64,000 bases of DNA. Origin: Costus lasius. Lineage: Eukaryota > Streptophyta > Magnoliopsida > Zingiberales > Costaceae. The DNA lies in assembly GCA_027563935.2 (NCBI GenBank), contig CM050454.1:52046596-52110595 (forward strand). The letters run 5' to 3'. A program made the translations under genes and the position numbers. The number at the start of each line of letters is the position of its first letter. Position 1 is the first letter of the stretch. Under the pieces are notes generated by a model. It had not been told where the DNA came from, made no database searches, and worked only from the letters and a program-made list of their open reading frames with translations. Positions 44,351 to 55,843 of this stretch are shown here, piece by piece.

Positions 44351-46292
44351 TGATGACACCGAAATTTATAGAAAATTTCATGCCATTTCATTAGTATTTT
44401 TGTGTCATATTCATAGACTTTGCTTATTTTCATGCCTTTTTTATCAATATTTGCGGAATCTATACTCTTTTCTGTTTTTGATTATTTTCAGGTAAAAAGG
44501 CTTATTTTTCAGTCGATTTCGAGCAATCTAGATGCATAATTGAATTCACAACATCAAGAAGAGATCACACAACAAATTTCAGATGAATTGGAGCTTCAGA
44601 GGAAATTACCCCCACTATGGTTTTTACGGTATCGTAATTCGACTGTACTCGCAGAGCAAAATTACGGCACTACCGTAATAATCTTTACGGTGCCGTAATT
44701 TAGGATTTTTCTCGGCAGAGAAGTTCATGTAATTATGGCACCACCGTAAATATCTTTACGGTGCCATATTTCAATGTGTTTTCGGGAAGAAATTGGATGA
44801 AGATTACGGCATTGCCGTAAACTCAATTACGGGACCGTAATTCGGGTCGATTTTCCACCCGAAGACATTGTTCACATTACGGCACTACCGTAAAACACTT
44901 CACAGTATCGTAACTCCAGAAGATTAGACCCGAGAGCTCGCAGTCAAGATTACGGCACTGTCGTAAACTTCATTATGACCGTAGTTACAAAGTTGCTCGC
45001 GATTTTCCCGGTCAACTCCGAAACTGATTCTTGCGGAGAAGATTGTGATCGATCCAAGCCATTAAACACCTTGCCATAAGAAGCAATAGGGAGCTTTTGC
45101 TGAGACAAAGAGAAAGAGACCGAAAGCTCTAATTTTTGTCGACCACACAAAGAGAAATCGAGTTTCACTCATCCACCCTAGGGTTCGCCGCCGGGAAGTG
45201 TACAGGCTATCTCCGGCCGTGAAACTTGAGTGGAAGCTATGCATAGAGGAGGATAAGGTGTCCCAGAAGTTTCAGCATGAAAGGAGACCAGACGGAGGAG
45301 AAATCACCAGAAAACTGAGCACTGCCGCTATTCGCCCCAGATTACGGCCGTAAACTTCTTTACGGCCGTACCGTAATTTCTCTTTCTTCTCCCTTTTGAT
45401 TTCCTTCAACATGGATTATTGTAATCTTCCCTCTATGATAGCTTAAACTTATTTTGGGACATGGGGGAGTAATTCACTTGATTTTTAATGACTAGATAAC
45501 TATTCTTCCATTATTTCATCACGTTTAATCTTAGCATGATGATTTTACTCATGTGATAATTGTTCTTAGACTCTTTTTAGATCCATATTATTATGCATGT
45601 TTTAGAGTTTTCGCAATAGACTAAATAGTAATTTGCTTGAGAACTTGGAACCCCAGAATTGCATGTTAGGAACCCTCTTAGGTTAGTTCTTATTTGTTTG
45701 ATTCTAGCAGAATAATTGTCATGATAATGATATGAATCTAAAGATCGAGTCTAAATTATCAAATGTGGAGATCTTGTGCAAAAGCAAGGATAGGAATGTT
45801 GGAGAACCATGAGTAAAACTAGTGTCGAGACTCGGATGCACGAAAGTGATCCTTGAGATTCCACTAGAGATTATCAACCTAGAATTCGGATGCATGAAAG
45901 TGATCCTTGAGTTCTATGTTTGATGATTTACTTATCTTCAGTGTTGGGACTAATCTTGCACGAAAGCGAGGATTGATCCCTGCATGGTTGTCTGCACGAA
46001 AGTGAGACAATCCTTTTATTAAGTAAATTACATCTTTATCATAATGAAATTAAACTAACGAAATCATTATTCTTGTCTAATCATAGAAATTAAAGTGAAT
46101 GAAACCCTAGTCCCAGCTTTTCTCTCAGATATTTCCGTTTTAGTTTTCGAAAGCCCATTTTCACCATTTCGATTGCCTAGATAGTAAAAAATCAATTATT
46201 CGGTACTCAACAACATAGGTCTCTGTGGGTTCAATATCTATTTTATTACTTCGAGTATCCGTGCACTTGCGGACACTAAAAGCTTAGGGACA
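44351..46292 (+). mobile_element. Element D: 5' LTR (Athila-type Ty3/gypsy)
   Basis: Starts TGATGACACCG at 44351, matching the second copy at 52532. The end is placed at 46292 (GGGACA) before ACAAGTTTTTGGAGCCG, but a second, better primer-site match at 46425 would allow an end at 46413. Contains an array of TTACGG..CCGTAA palindromes from 44624 to about 45376. Left flank is AGCAT. Confidence 0.85.
44624..44985 (+). repeat. Array of paired TTACGG-CCGTAA palindromes, about 72-bp period
   Basis: Five pairs: a 17-bp palindrome (at 44662, 44733, 44804, 44877, 44950) and a 14-bp palindrome 23 bp later (44685, 44756, 44827, 44900, about 44972), plus a lone 14-bp one at 44624. Palindromes are conserved; spacers differ. 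Further copies at 45342-45353 and about 45359-45376. The 3' LTR has the same array. Confidence 0.85.
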
Positions 46293-46424
46293 ACAAGTTT
46301 TTGGAGCCGTGTTAGGGAGTGACAATAGCACTGTTCGCCAACACTTAGGTTTTGGCCGCGACACCTAGAACAAGTCTACCTACTTGTATTCATAAGTGTG
46401 TCCTTTCGGATCATAACAAGTTTT

Positions 46425-46442
46425 TGGTGTCGTTGCCGGCGA
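46425..46442 (+). promoter_or_regulatory. Element D: primer-binding site, tRNA-Asp type
   Basis: TGGTGTCGTTGCCGGCGA matches the tRNA-Asp-complementary site used by Athila-type elements at 15 of 18 positions. A weaker copy with the same preceding ACAAGTTTT lies at 46304. Confidence 0.7.
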
Positions 46443-46580
46443 CCTTTGTTTTTGTTGATATCGAAGATATTGAGATTATTGCTAGACTATGTTTTATTTA
46501 TGTTCTATCTTTCTATTCTTTTGTGTCTATTTGAGTTATTTGATCCATCTACTCTAGTGTGCACAGAAAATTCCTTTCTA

Positions 46581-47429
46581 ATGGCAGATCAAAGATCACT
46601 GAGAGACTATGCAACCCCTAAGCCACGAGAAATACATTTTAGCATCGTCAGACCAAATATTGAAGCAAATAATTTTGAGATTAATCCTACCTTCTTGACC
46701 ATGATTCAGCAGAACCATTTTGGAGGATATCCGATTGAAGATCCCTATCAACATTTACATCTTTTTATTGAATATTATGATACCATCAAAATTTATGGAG
46801 TCTCTGATGATGCACTAAAACTAAGACTGTTTCCTTTTTCTCTTAGGGACTGAGCATCATTTTGGCTACATTCTAGACCTACTAGTGTATTTATTACATG
46901 GGAACAACTGTCAAATGCTTTCCTGATGAAGTACTTTCCTCCAAGCAAGACAATTCGACTGAGAAATCAAATCATGAGCTTTGCACAGAAAGATGGAGAA
47001 TCATTCAGCAAGGCATGGGAGCGGTTCATTGATTTACTACGGAAGTGCCCGCACCATAGCCTTGATAAATGGGTTTTAATTCATATATTTTATTATGGCC
47101 TACTTTATAATACCCGTCTAATTGTTGATGCTGCTGTAGGAGGAGCCCTCATGAGCAAGACCATTAAAGAAACTTTCACCCTATTTGAAGAAATGTCCTT
47201 AAACCATAACCAATGGGATCCTGAAGAAGAACTGCTACATTGTCATCATCATGGTAAGAATGAAAGTGAGGAATACCAACCCCTAACTCAAGAGGTAAAT
47301 TCTTTTAGTATAGAATCTTTTCTTGACAAGTTTATGGCTAATCAAAATCAATTCATGCAAAATCAGAACAAAGAAATTGAGGATCTTAAGAAAATGATTA
47401 GTCAACTTGCCTCTCAAGTAGAACAATGA
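46581..47429 (+). pseudogene. Element D: gag with one nonsense codon
   Basis: Frame from MADQRSLRDYATPKPREIHF to LASQVEQ, about 280 codons. Contains the retrotransposon Gag core typical of Athila (DPYQHLHLFIEYYDT, MKYFPPSKTIRLRNQI, SFAQKDGESFSKAWERF). TGA at 46851-46853 interrupts it, with the same frame resuming as ASFWL. A frameshift near 47420 separates it from the protease frame. The Met at 46581 is chosen because it matches the usual Athila start; an upstream Met at 46398 in the same frame lies within the LTR/leader. Confidence 0.82.
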
Positions 47430-48426
47430 GAAAGAGCCTATCATTGATTATGATGATGAATTAGGATTAGAAAAATTTTCTAAACAAGAGCAAGCCCAAC
47501 CTAGTTCGCCACCTCAAAAGGGTGAGGAACCAAAAGGGGATGTGTCTTGTAAGGAAAAGGATTCTAACCTTGATTCTTCAACACCTTATAGGCCACCTAT
47601 ACCCTTTCCCCAAAGGTTAGTACAAGAAAAGTTAGACAAACAATTTGGAAAATTTTTAGATGTTTTAAAAAAGCTTTACATTAACATTCCATTTACTGAA
47701 GCTTTATCTCAAAGGCCCACCTATGCCAAATTTTTGAAAGAAATATTGTCTAATAAAAGAAAATTAGAGGACTATGGCACGGTGGCTTTAACTAAAGAAT
47801 GTAGTGCTGTTATCCAAAACAAAGTGCCACCCAAATTAAAGGATCTAGGTAGTTTTTCTATCCCTTGTTTTATTAGTAGTATGGCTTTTGACCGAGCCTT
47901 ATGTGATTTGGGTGCTAGTGTAAGCCTAATGCCTTTGTCTATTTGCAGGAAACTAGACATAGGAGAGCCAAAACCCACTTCAATATCCTTACAGCTCGCC
48001 GATCGGTCAGTTAAATATCTTGCAGGGATTCTTGAAGATGTGCCCATTCAAGTAGGTACATATTTTATTCCAGCGGATTTCGTAGTTCTAGAGATGGAGG
48101 AAGATACAAAAATCTCTATTATACATGGTAAACCATTTTCAGCCACAGCAGGAGGATTTATTGATGTAAAGAATGGTAAGCTCACATTTAACATTGGGGA
48201 TGATAGAATTGAGTTTGACTTACATGAAGCCATTAAAAACCCCTCAAATTCTGAATCTTGTTGTAGTATACATGATGTGGATGATAATATTTATGATTTG
48301 TTTGTTGAACTCTCTACACATGATTCTAACTCTGTATTTGATGAAAGAACCAATTCTGAAAATGATGAACTTTTAGATTGCAATGCTTGTGATAAAGAAG
48401 AAAAAGACTCCAAAAATCGAACTTAA
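47422..48426 (+). pseudogene. Element D: protease region
   Basis: Open frame +1 relative to gag, from NNEKEPIIDYDDELG through a Pro-rich linker to the aspartic protease with CDLGASVSLMPLSICRKL (about 47905-47955), the Asp-Leu-Gly-Ala form known from Athila. Ends in TAA after a second frameshift near 48385-48420; the RT frame starts there as IELKALPNNLRYEFLG. Confidence 0.85.
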
Positions 48427-49925
48427 GGCTTTACCTAATAACCTTCGCTATGAGTTTCTTGGTCCTGATTCTACTTACCCTGTTATTGTTGATGTACAGT
48501 TAGGAAAAAGGGAGACATATTTGCTTCTCAAGGAATTAAGAATTCATAGAAAGGTAATTGGGTACTCAATTGATGATTTGAAAGGAATTAACCCCTCTTT
48601 TTGTATGCACAGAATCTTGATGAAAGAAGAGCACAAACCACATGCAGATTTTCAAAGAAGACTGAACCCCTCCATGAAAGAAGTTGTAAAGAAAGAAGTT
48701 CTAAAATTACTTGATGCAGATATTATCTATCCTATCTCTGATAGCAAATGGGTAAGTCTTGTACATTGTGTTCCTAAAAAAGGAGGGGTAACTGTCATGA
48801 AGAACAAAGATAATGAATTGATTCCTGTTAGAACTGTTACTAGTTGGCGCATGTGCATAGATTATAGAAAACTGAATGCTGCCACTAGGAAAGACCACTT
48901 CCCTTTACCCTTCATTGATCAGATGGTTGAAAGATTGGCAAACCACTCTCATTTTTTTCTTTTTAGATGGATATTGTGGTTTTTTTCAAATTCCTATACA
49001 TCCTGATGATCAAGATAAAACCACTTTCACATGCTCATATGGAACTTTTGCATATAGGAGAATGCCATTTGGTTTATGTAATGCTCCTGCTACATTTCAA
49101 AGATGCATGATGGCTATCTTTTCTTATTTTATTGAAGACTTTATGGATGTCTTTATGGATGATTTTTCTGTATATGGCTCTTCTTTTGATGTGTGTTTGG
49201 CTAATTTATCTCAGGTGTTACAGAGATGCGAAGAAACTAATCTTGTGCTTAATTGGGTAAAATGTCATTTCATGGTTAAGCAAGGTATAGTTTTGGGGCA
49301 TTTGATTTCAGAGAGAGGAATTGAAGTTGACAAAGCCAAAATTGAAGTAATAGAGAAATTGGAGCCACCCACCACAGTGAAGGAAATCCGAAGCTTCCTA
49401 GGATATGCAGGATTTTATCGGCGATTCATTAAGAATTTTTCTAAACTTGCTAGACCTCTTACTAATTTACTTTGTAAAGATGTAAAATTTTCTTTTGATG
49501 AGAATTGTTTATCTGCTTTTTAGGAATTAAAGAAGGCTTTAGTTTTAGCACCTATCATCTAACCCCCAGATTGGAATTTACCCTTTGAGCTCATGTGTGC
49601 CAGTGATTATGCTGTTGGAGCAGTCTTAGGGCAGAGAAAAGATAAAAAGGAACTTTTGGCAATTGTATTTGCTTTTGATAAATTTAGATCATACTTGATT
49701 AACTCCAAGGTGATAGTGTACACTGACCATGCAGCTGTGAAATACTTAATGCAGAAAAAAGATAGCAAACCACGCTTGCTCAGATGGATTCTACTCTTGC
49801 AAGAATTTGATTTGGAAATTAGAGATAAAAAGGGATCAGAAAACTTTGTTGCAGTTCATCTTTCGAGGATAATGGTGGATACTGAAAAGAATAATGAGAT
49901 CAATGATTCCTTCCCAGAAGAATAA
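48383..49925 (+). pseudogene. Element D: reverse transcriptase and RNase H, frameshifted and deleted
   Basis: RT is split between two frames with a shift in a T-rich run near 48951-48965. Motifs: SWRMCIDYRKLNAATRKDHF, MPFGLCNAPATFQRCMM and FMDDFSVYG (Asp-Asp intact, 49152-49163). TAG at 49521-49523 and TAA at 49559-49561 follow. RNase H keeps [17 protein letters not shown] but then jumps to [12 protein letters not shown], so about 25 residues are missing. Connection domain [13 protein letters not shown] and ends near DLSR-like VHLSRI. Confidence 0.87.
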
Positions 49926-50905
49926 CTCTTAACCATTGAACAAATCAGAGCCCGCTGGTATGCTGACATAGTAAATTACCTTGTTGCTAATATTTTTCCT
50001 CCTGATTTGAATTACCAAAGGAGAAAGAGATTCTTGGCTGAGGTAAAACACTATTTTTGGGATGAGCCTTATGTGTTTAGAAGATGTGCAGACGATATTT
50101 TTAGAAGATGTGTGCCTGAAGAAGAGATCATAGATATATTGTATCAATGTCATGGATCTTCTTTTAGTGGTCATGCCGGTACTGAAAAGACTGCTTATAA
50201 AGTGTTATAATTAGGATTCTATTGGCCCACCATTTTCAAAGACGCTAGAAACTTTATGTTATCTTGTGATAGATGTCAAAAAACGGGGAACATTAGCAGA
50301 AGACATGAGAAGCCACTATCCAATATTCTTGAAGTTGAGATATTTGATGTTTGAGGGATTGACTTTATAGGACCTTTCCCATCTTCAGGAGGTAACAAGT
50401 ACATTCTGGTAGCGGTTGACTATGTTTCAAAATGGGTTGAAGCTCTTGCTTCACCTACCAATGACTCAAGAGTTGTTGTTAAATTATTCAAAAAGATTAT
50501 ATTTCCACGGTATGGGACCCCATGGGTAGTAATCAGTGATGGAGGCTCGCATCTCATAGAACACAAGTTTTCAGCCTTACTTAGAAAATATGGGGTAAAT
50601 CATAGAGTGGCAACACCTTATCATCCTCAAACAAGTGGACAAGTGGAGATATCAAACAGAGAGATCAAGGGAATTTTAGAAAAGACTGTGTCACGCACTA
50701 GGAAAGATTGGGCATTCAAACTTGATGATGCCTTGTGGGCTTACCGGACTGCTTTCAAAACACCAATAGGTATGTCCCCATTTCAATTGATTTATGAAAA
50801 ATCATGTCACTTGCTTGTAGAACTTGAACATAAGGCATACTGGGCAATCAAGATATTGAATTTCGACTTGAAGAATGCGGGGAAAAACAGAGATCACAAT
50901 TAAAT
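49926..50905 (+). pseudogene. Element D: integrase
   Basis: Zinc finger HGSSFSGHAG...CDRCQKTG (50147-50290) interrupted by a TAA at 50208-50210; catalytic core with GIDFIGPFP after a TGA at 50353-50355, ISDGGSHL, and [20 protein letters not shown]-terminal part [20 protein letters not shown] to a stop near 50902. All three acidic catalytic positions are present, but the frame is broken. Confidence 0.85.
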
Positions 50906-52531
50906 GAGCTAAATGAAATTAGACTCTCTACATATGAGAATGCAAAAATTTACAAGGAGAGGACCTAAAGATGGCACGATTGACATATTTTTAGGAGAGA
51001 TTTCCAACCAGGTGACTTTGTTCTTTTATTCAATTCTAAATTGAGACTTTTTCCTGGAAAACTTAAGTCTCGATGGTCTAGGCCTTTTTAGGTAAAGAAA
51101 GCTTATCCTTACGGAGCCGTGGATATATGAAGTGAAGAAACAGGAGAATTCAAGGTTAATGGTCAGAGGCTTAAGCACTATTATCAAAAAGAGCGAATTG
51201 AAGAAAAGGGGAGTTTTTTACTTAGATGAACCACGATCAAATCTGAGAGCAAAAGGGTCAAGCTAACAACCTTTAAATTAGCGCTTCTTGGGAGGCAACC
51301 CAAGCTTTCTAACTTTAGTTCACTTCCTTTTATTTAATTTTATCTTAGTTTTATCTTAGAATTAATTTTTATTTTTGAAGAAGAAAGAGAGAGAGGAGAA
51401 GAGAAAGAATACCCGACAAAAAGGATTGGTAGAATTTTGTAAGTATCCCCTTCCTTTCACCTTTTGTATTTCATCGTTGACTCATGTTTTTGTGTCCGCC
51501 ACCACTACTTCATTTTTTATCTACATGATGATATTTTGATTGATATGATTGATTTGTGGCCTTGATCTACTTTTGAGATTATTGTATATGACTTGTTGAT
51601 GATTTATGTTGATGAGTAAATTCAAAATTGAGATTAGAATTACACCTATCATGTCAAATTTATTTCTCTCACACATATCTCTTTTTGAAATTTTCCATTG
51701 ATTGATGAGTGAGATTTTTAGGGAGATATGTTGTTTGGATAATTTAATTTGAAAGTGAAGCCATTTCTTTGAATAAAATTAGCATATGAGTATGAAATTT
51801 AGAATTGATGTCAATAGATGAATTTGATTGAGGTTTTGTTTATTTTATTATTTGTTGGGAAGAAATAGTCCAAAATCCACAAAAATAGTAAGTGACTCCC
51901 CTACTTGGCACTTTGTAAAATTGACAGTGGTACCGAAGGTCATGGGTTGAAGTCTGAAAAAAGAGAGAGAGAGAAAAATGATGAGAGGAATCGATTCACA
52001 TGAACCCCGCTGTCTTAGTAAAATTCTTTCTACTAAAAAGACATGAGTTCTATTACATTGACTATGTGGTCAATGTACTCTAACCTCGTCACCTGAAAAA
52101 AGGTGGTAATCGAGTTAGAGAATGTGAATGATGCAGAAAAGAAATAAAAAGTATGTATCTATGTGGGTACATGCCATCCAAAAAGGAAAAAAAAAGAGAG
52201 AGAGAATTGAGTGGAAAAAGATTTTGGATATTCTATTCCTGTAGACAAAAGTACAATAAATTTAAACTGAAAATTGGATGAAGTCTTGAGATTGAAATTC
52301 TTTTTTTTTTATGCGAGTTGCAAATTTTATTTGACTAAATTGTGGATCTTAAGAATTGGATTTCGAAGATGATATATCTGTTTAAAATTTTATGATTCAT
52401 TTGTTGAGAAGTTTTCATTAGTGATTGTATGTTAGAAATTTATTTTCCATGAGAAAGTCCATGCCTATGACCAATTTTTGAAGATTTTTGGTTTTTGCTT
52501 GAGGACAAGCAAAGTTTGAGCCTTATGTATT
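50906..52531 (+). other. Element D: region between pol and 3' LTR
   Basis: 1.6 kb without a credible gene. A short hairpin CTTGGG-AGGCAA-CCCAAG lies at 51287-51304 soon after pol, a motif I associate with Athila elements from memory. GCTTGAGGACAAGCAAAG at 52497-52514 precedes the LTR, also typical; the usual purine tract just before the LTR appears eroded (52518-52531). Confidence 0.65.
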
Positions 52532-54135
52532 TGATGACACCGAAATTTATAAAAAATTTCATGCCATTTCATTAGTATTTTTGTGTCATATTCATAGACT
52601 TTGCTTATTTTCATGCCTTTTTTATCAATATTTGCGGAACCTACAGTCTTTTCTATTTTTGATGATTTTCAGGTAAAAAGACTTGTTTTTCAGTCAATTT
52701 CAAGCAATCCGGATGCATAATTGAATTCACAACATCAAGAAGAGATCACACAGCAAATTTCAGAAGAATTGGAGCTTCAGAGCAAATTACCCACATTATG
52801 GTTTTTATGGTACCGTAATTCGACTGTACTCGCAGAGCAAAAATACGGCACTACCGTAATAATCTTTACGGTGCCATAATTTGGGAATTTTCCAGGCAGA
52901 GAAGTTCATGTAATTACAGCACCACCATAAATATCTTTACGGTGCCGTATTTTGACATGTTTTCGGGCAGAGATTGGATGAAAATTATGGCACTACTGTA
53001 AACTCAATTACGGAACCATAATTCGGGTCGATTTTCCACCTGAAGACATTGTTCACATACGGCACTACCGTAAAGCACTTCACGGTACCGTAACTCCAGA
53101 AGATTTTGACCCGAGAGCTCGCTTGCCAGATTATGGCATTGCCGTAAACTTCATTACGGCTGTAATTACAAAGTTGCTCGCCATTTTCCTGGTCAACTCT
53201 GAAACTAATTCTTGTGGAGAAGATTGTGATCGATCTAGGCCATTAAACACCTTGTTGCAATAAGCAATAGGGAGCTTTTTCCGAGACAGAGAAAGAGACC
53301 GAAAGCCCTAATTTTCGTCGACCACACATAGAGAAATCGAGTTTCACGCGTCCGCCCTAGGGTTCGCCGCCGGGAAGTGTACAGGCTATCTCCGGCCGTG
53401 AAACTTGAGTGGAAGCTATGCATAGAGGAGGGTAAGGTATCCCAGAAGTTTCAGCGTGAAAGGAGACCAGACGAAGGAGAAATCACCAAAAAATCGAGCA
53501 CCGCCGCTGTTCGCCCCAGATTACGGCCGTAAACTTCTTTACGGTCGTACCGTAATTTCTCTTTCTTCTCCCTTTCGATTTCCTTCAACATGGATTATTG
53601 TAATCTTCCCTCCATGATAGCTTAAACTTATTTTGGGACATGGGGGAGTAATTCACTTGATTTTGAATGACTAGATAACTATTCTTCCATTATTTCGTCA
53701 CGTTTAATCTTAGCATGATGATTTTACTCATGTGGTAATTGTTCTTAGACTCTTTTTGGATCCATATTCTTATGGATGTTTTAGAGTTTTCGCAATAGAC
53801 TGAAAAGTAATTTGCTTGAGAACTTGGAACCCTAGAATTGCATGTTAGGAACCCTCTTAGGTTAGTTCTTATTTGTTTGATTCTAGTAGATTAATTGCCA
53901 TGATAATGATATGAATCTAAAGATCGAGCCTAAATTATCAAAAGTGGAGATCTTGTGCGAAAGCAAGGATCGGAATATTGGAGAACCATGAGTAAAACTA
54001 GTGTCGAGACTCGGATGCACAAAAGTGATCCTTGAGATTCCACTAGAGATTATCAACCTAGAATTCGGATGCACGAAAGTGATCTTTGAGTTCTATGTTT
54101 GATGATTTACATATCTTCAGCGTTGGGACTAATCT
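52532..54135 (+). mobile_element. Element D: 3' LTR, cut by insertion of element E
   Basis: Aligns with 44351-45956 with scattered substitutions, including the palindrome array and the block with GTGATCCTTGAG. Sequence stops at AATCT (54131-54135), where E begins; in the 5' LTR the same bases at 45952-45956 continue as TGCACGAAAG. The last 340 or so bases of the LTR must lie beyond E, outside the window. Confidence 0.92.
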
Positions 54136-55843
54136 TGTTGGGGTATGCCCTTAAGGCTAATGTTTGAGGCCTTGGGATTGTAACAGTATCATGTAATAAA
54201 CTCTTAAGTTTATAAAGGCATGGTTGTTATTCAGATTGTTACCTTGTCTGCTGTAATAAGTGTACTTCTGATTAATGTCTCAATGCTGTTCAGCTAGGCT
54301 GACATGCTAAATGCCCTTAGTCGATATATCTTGGTGAACATGAGACAGCCTTGATATGATTGAGACTAATATGTGTTCTAATCTTATAGGATGCTTCGAG
54401 CATGGAATAAGATGTAGACTCATGGGTACATTGGATGTACTGGACAGACCCTTCTAGGACATTCAATTGCTTGTCACAATGTGAATGATCCTTGATTGCT
54501 ACAAGTGGCACATGTCCTCTGACTTGAGATCACTTGTGTTTCTAAATGATGATTGTCATTGTTTTGAGGTAGTTCAATATCATTTGAAACATAATGGTTA
54601 TAGACTATCTTGGATAATGATCATGACTCAGGTTAGGGCACTAGTGATAGATAGAGGATTGCCGTCTCCTTGTTAAAGGAGTGTGGTGTTCTATAGGGGC
54701 CCCCTAGATGAGATGATTGAGAAAGTGTATGGCCATACCCAGGTGACTATGTGCATCTGATCTAATCATGCTCATCATATTGGAGCTACAGGCTTGACAT
54801 GCTTGTCCAATAAGAACATCCAGTGGCAAAGGAAACATGCATGCCTTGTGAAGTGGATTCACACTTGTGCTATGGTTTGGGTGTAGTCTTGGAAGACTCT
54901 TTCCTTTATATCGGGAGACAGTGATGTGTTGCTAGACACCCCTCACTGATCGTGATAATGTAAGTTATCGTTACCGACATTTAAAGGAAACCCTTAGGGT
55001 CGCACAATTTGATGATATGGCTTACTTAAGTCAGATCGTGTGGACTGGATTGTTTTGATTCAGTTTAAAGGAGTTTAAACTCTGATTGTAAGTGAGATCC
55101 AGTCTGATCATGTTTGATTGATTAGGGCTTGAGATCGGTAAGCTTCGATCGAGAGGATTGATGCTAGATCGGTGAGATCAAGAGCATCATGAGATGAACG
55201 GTTAGATTGGAAACCTTAGGGTTTAGTTGATCTAGACCGATTGGCTTGGGCTGGCTTGGTTTGGCCTTTGGACCGAACACATTTACTTTGAACCGGTTCA
55301 AGAGCTTGAACGTATGGTTCATTGTTTTGGCGTTTTGATCGATTTAGAGATCATGAACGCATGGCTTAATGGATTTTCCTATTTTGGAAAGTCATTTAGC
55401 GCATGTTCCCTTGAACGCCAAATGACTTGAATGCTCCATTCAACTCTCGTCTCTTTGCTCTTGCTTGACGAGACTTTGGTGTGGAGAAGGCGAGGTCTTG
55501 GTGGAGGTTCGGCAAGCCTAGACATCATCTCTCATTTCCTTACCATACGAGAGGGACCCTTGAAGGACCTTGCTAGCACAAGGATCTCCAAGGAGCAAGC
55601 ACATCATCTTGTGTGCGTCAACTAGGGAGAAGATCCCTTTCGATCTTTCTCTTCCAAGTTGCCATCTTCCTCATGGCTTTGGTATGGATCTAAACTTCAT
55701 CAAGTTGATCATATTATCTTGCTAAGATCCATGAAAAACCCTTGCTTCCGCTTGCAATTTTATGCGCCACCCTTAAGGGTTTTTCGCCCCCCTCTTGAAA
55801 GGGGTTTCATCTGCTTGCGCTCCCCCTTGAAGGGGACTCTTCA
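54136..55843 (+). mobile_element. Element E: 5' LTR (AL1 family)
   Basis: 1,708 bp, TGTTGGGG to TCA. More diverged from A, F, L1 and S than those are from each other. Hairpin GATTTTCC-TATTTT-GGAAAGTC at 55372-55393. Exon-like ATGGCTTTG at 55673-55681 is followed by GTATGG. Confidence 0.94.

Noticed and set aside
44624..45376. CRISPR array, because of regular repeats
   Set aside because: The repeats are short palindromes in a plant LTR, with unequal alternating lengths and no cas genes.
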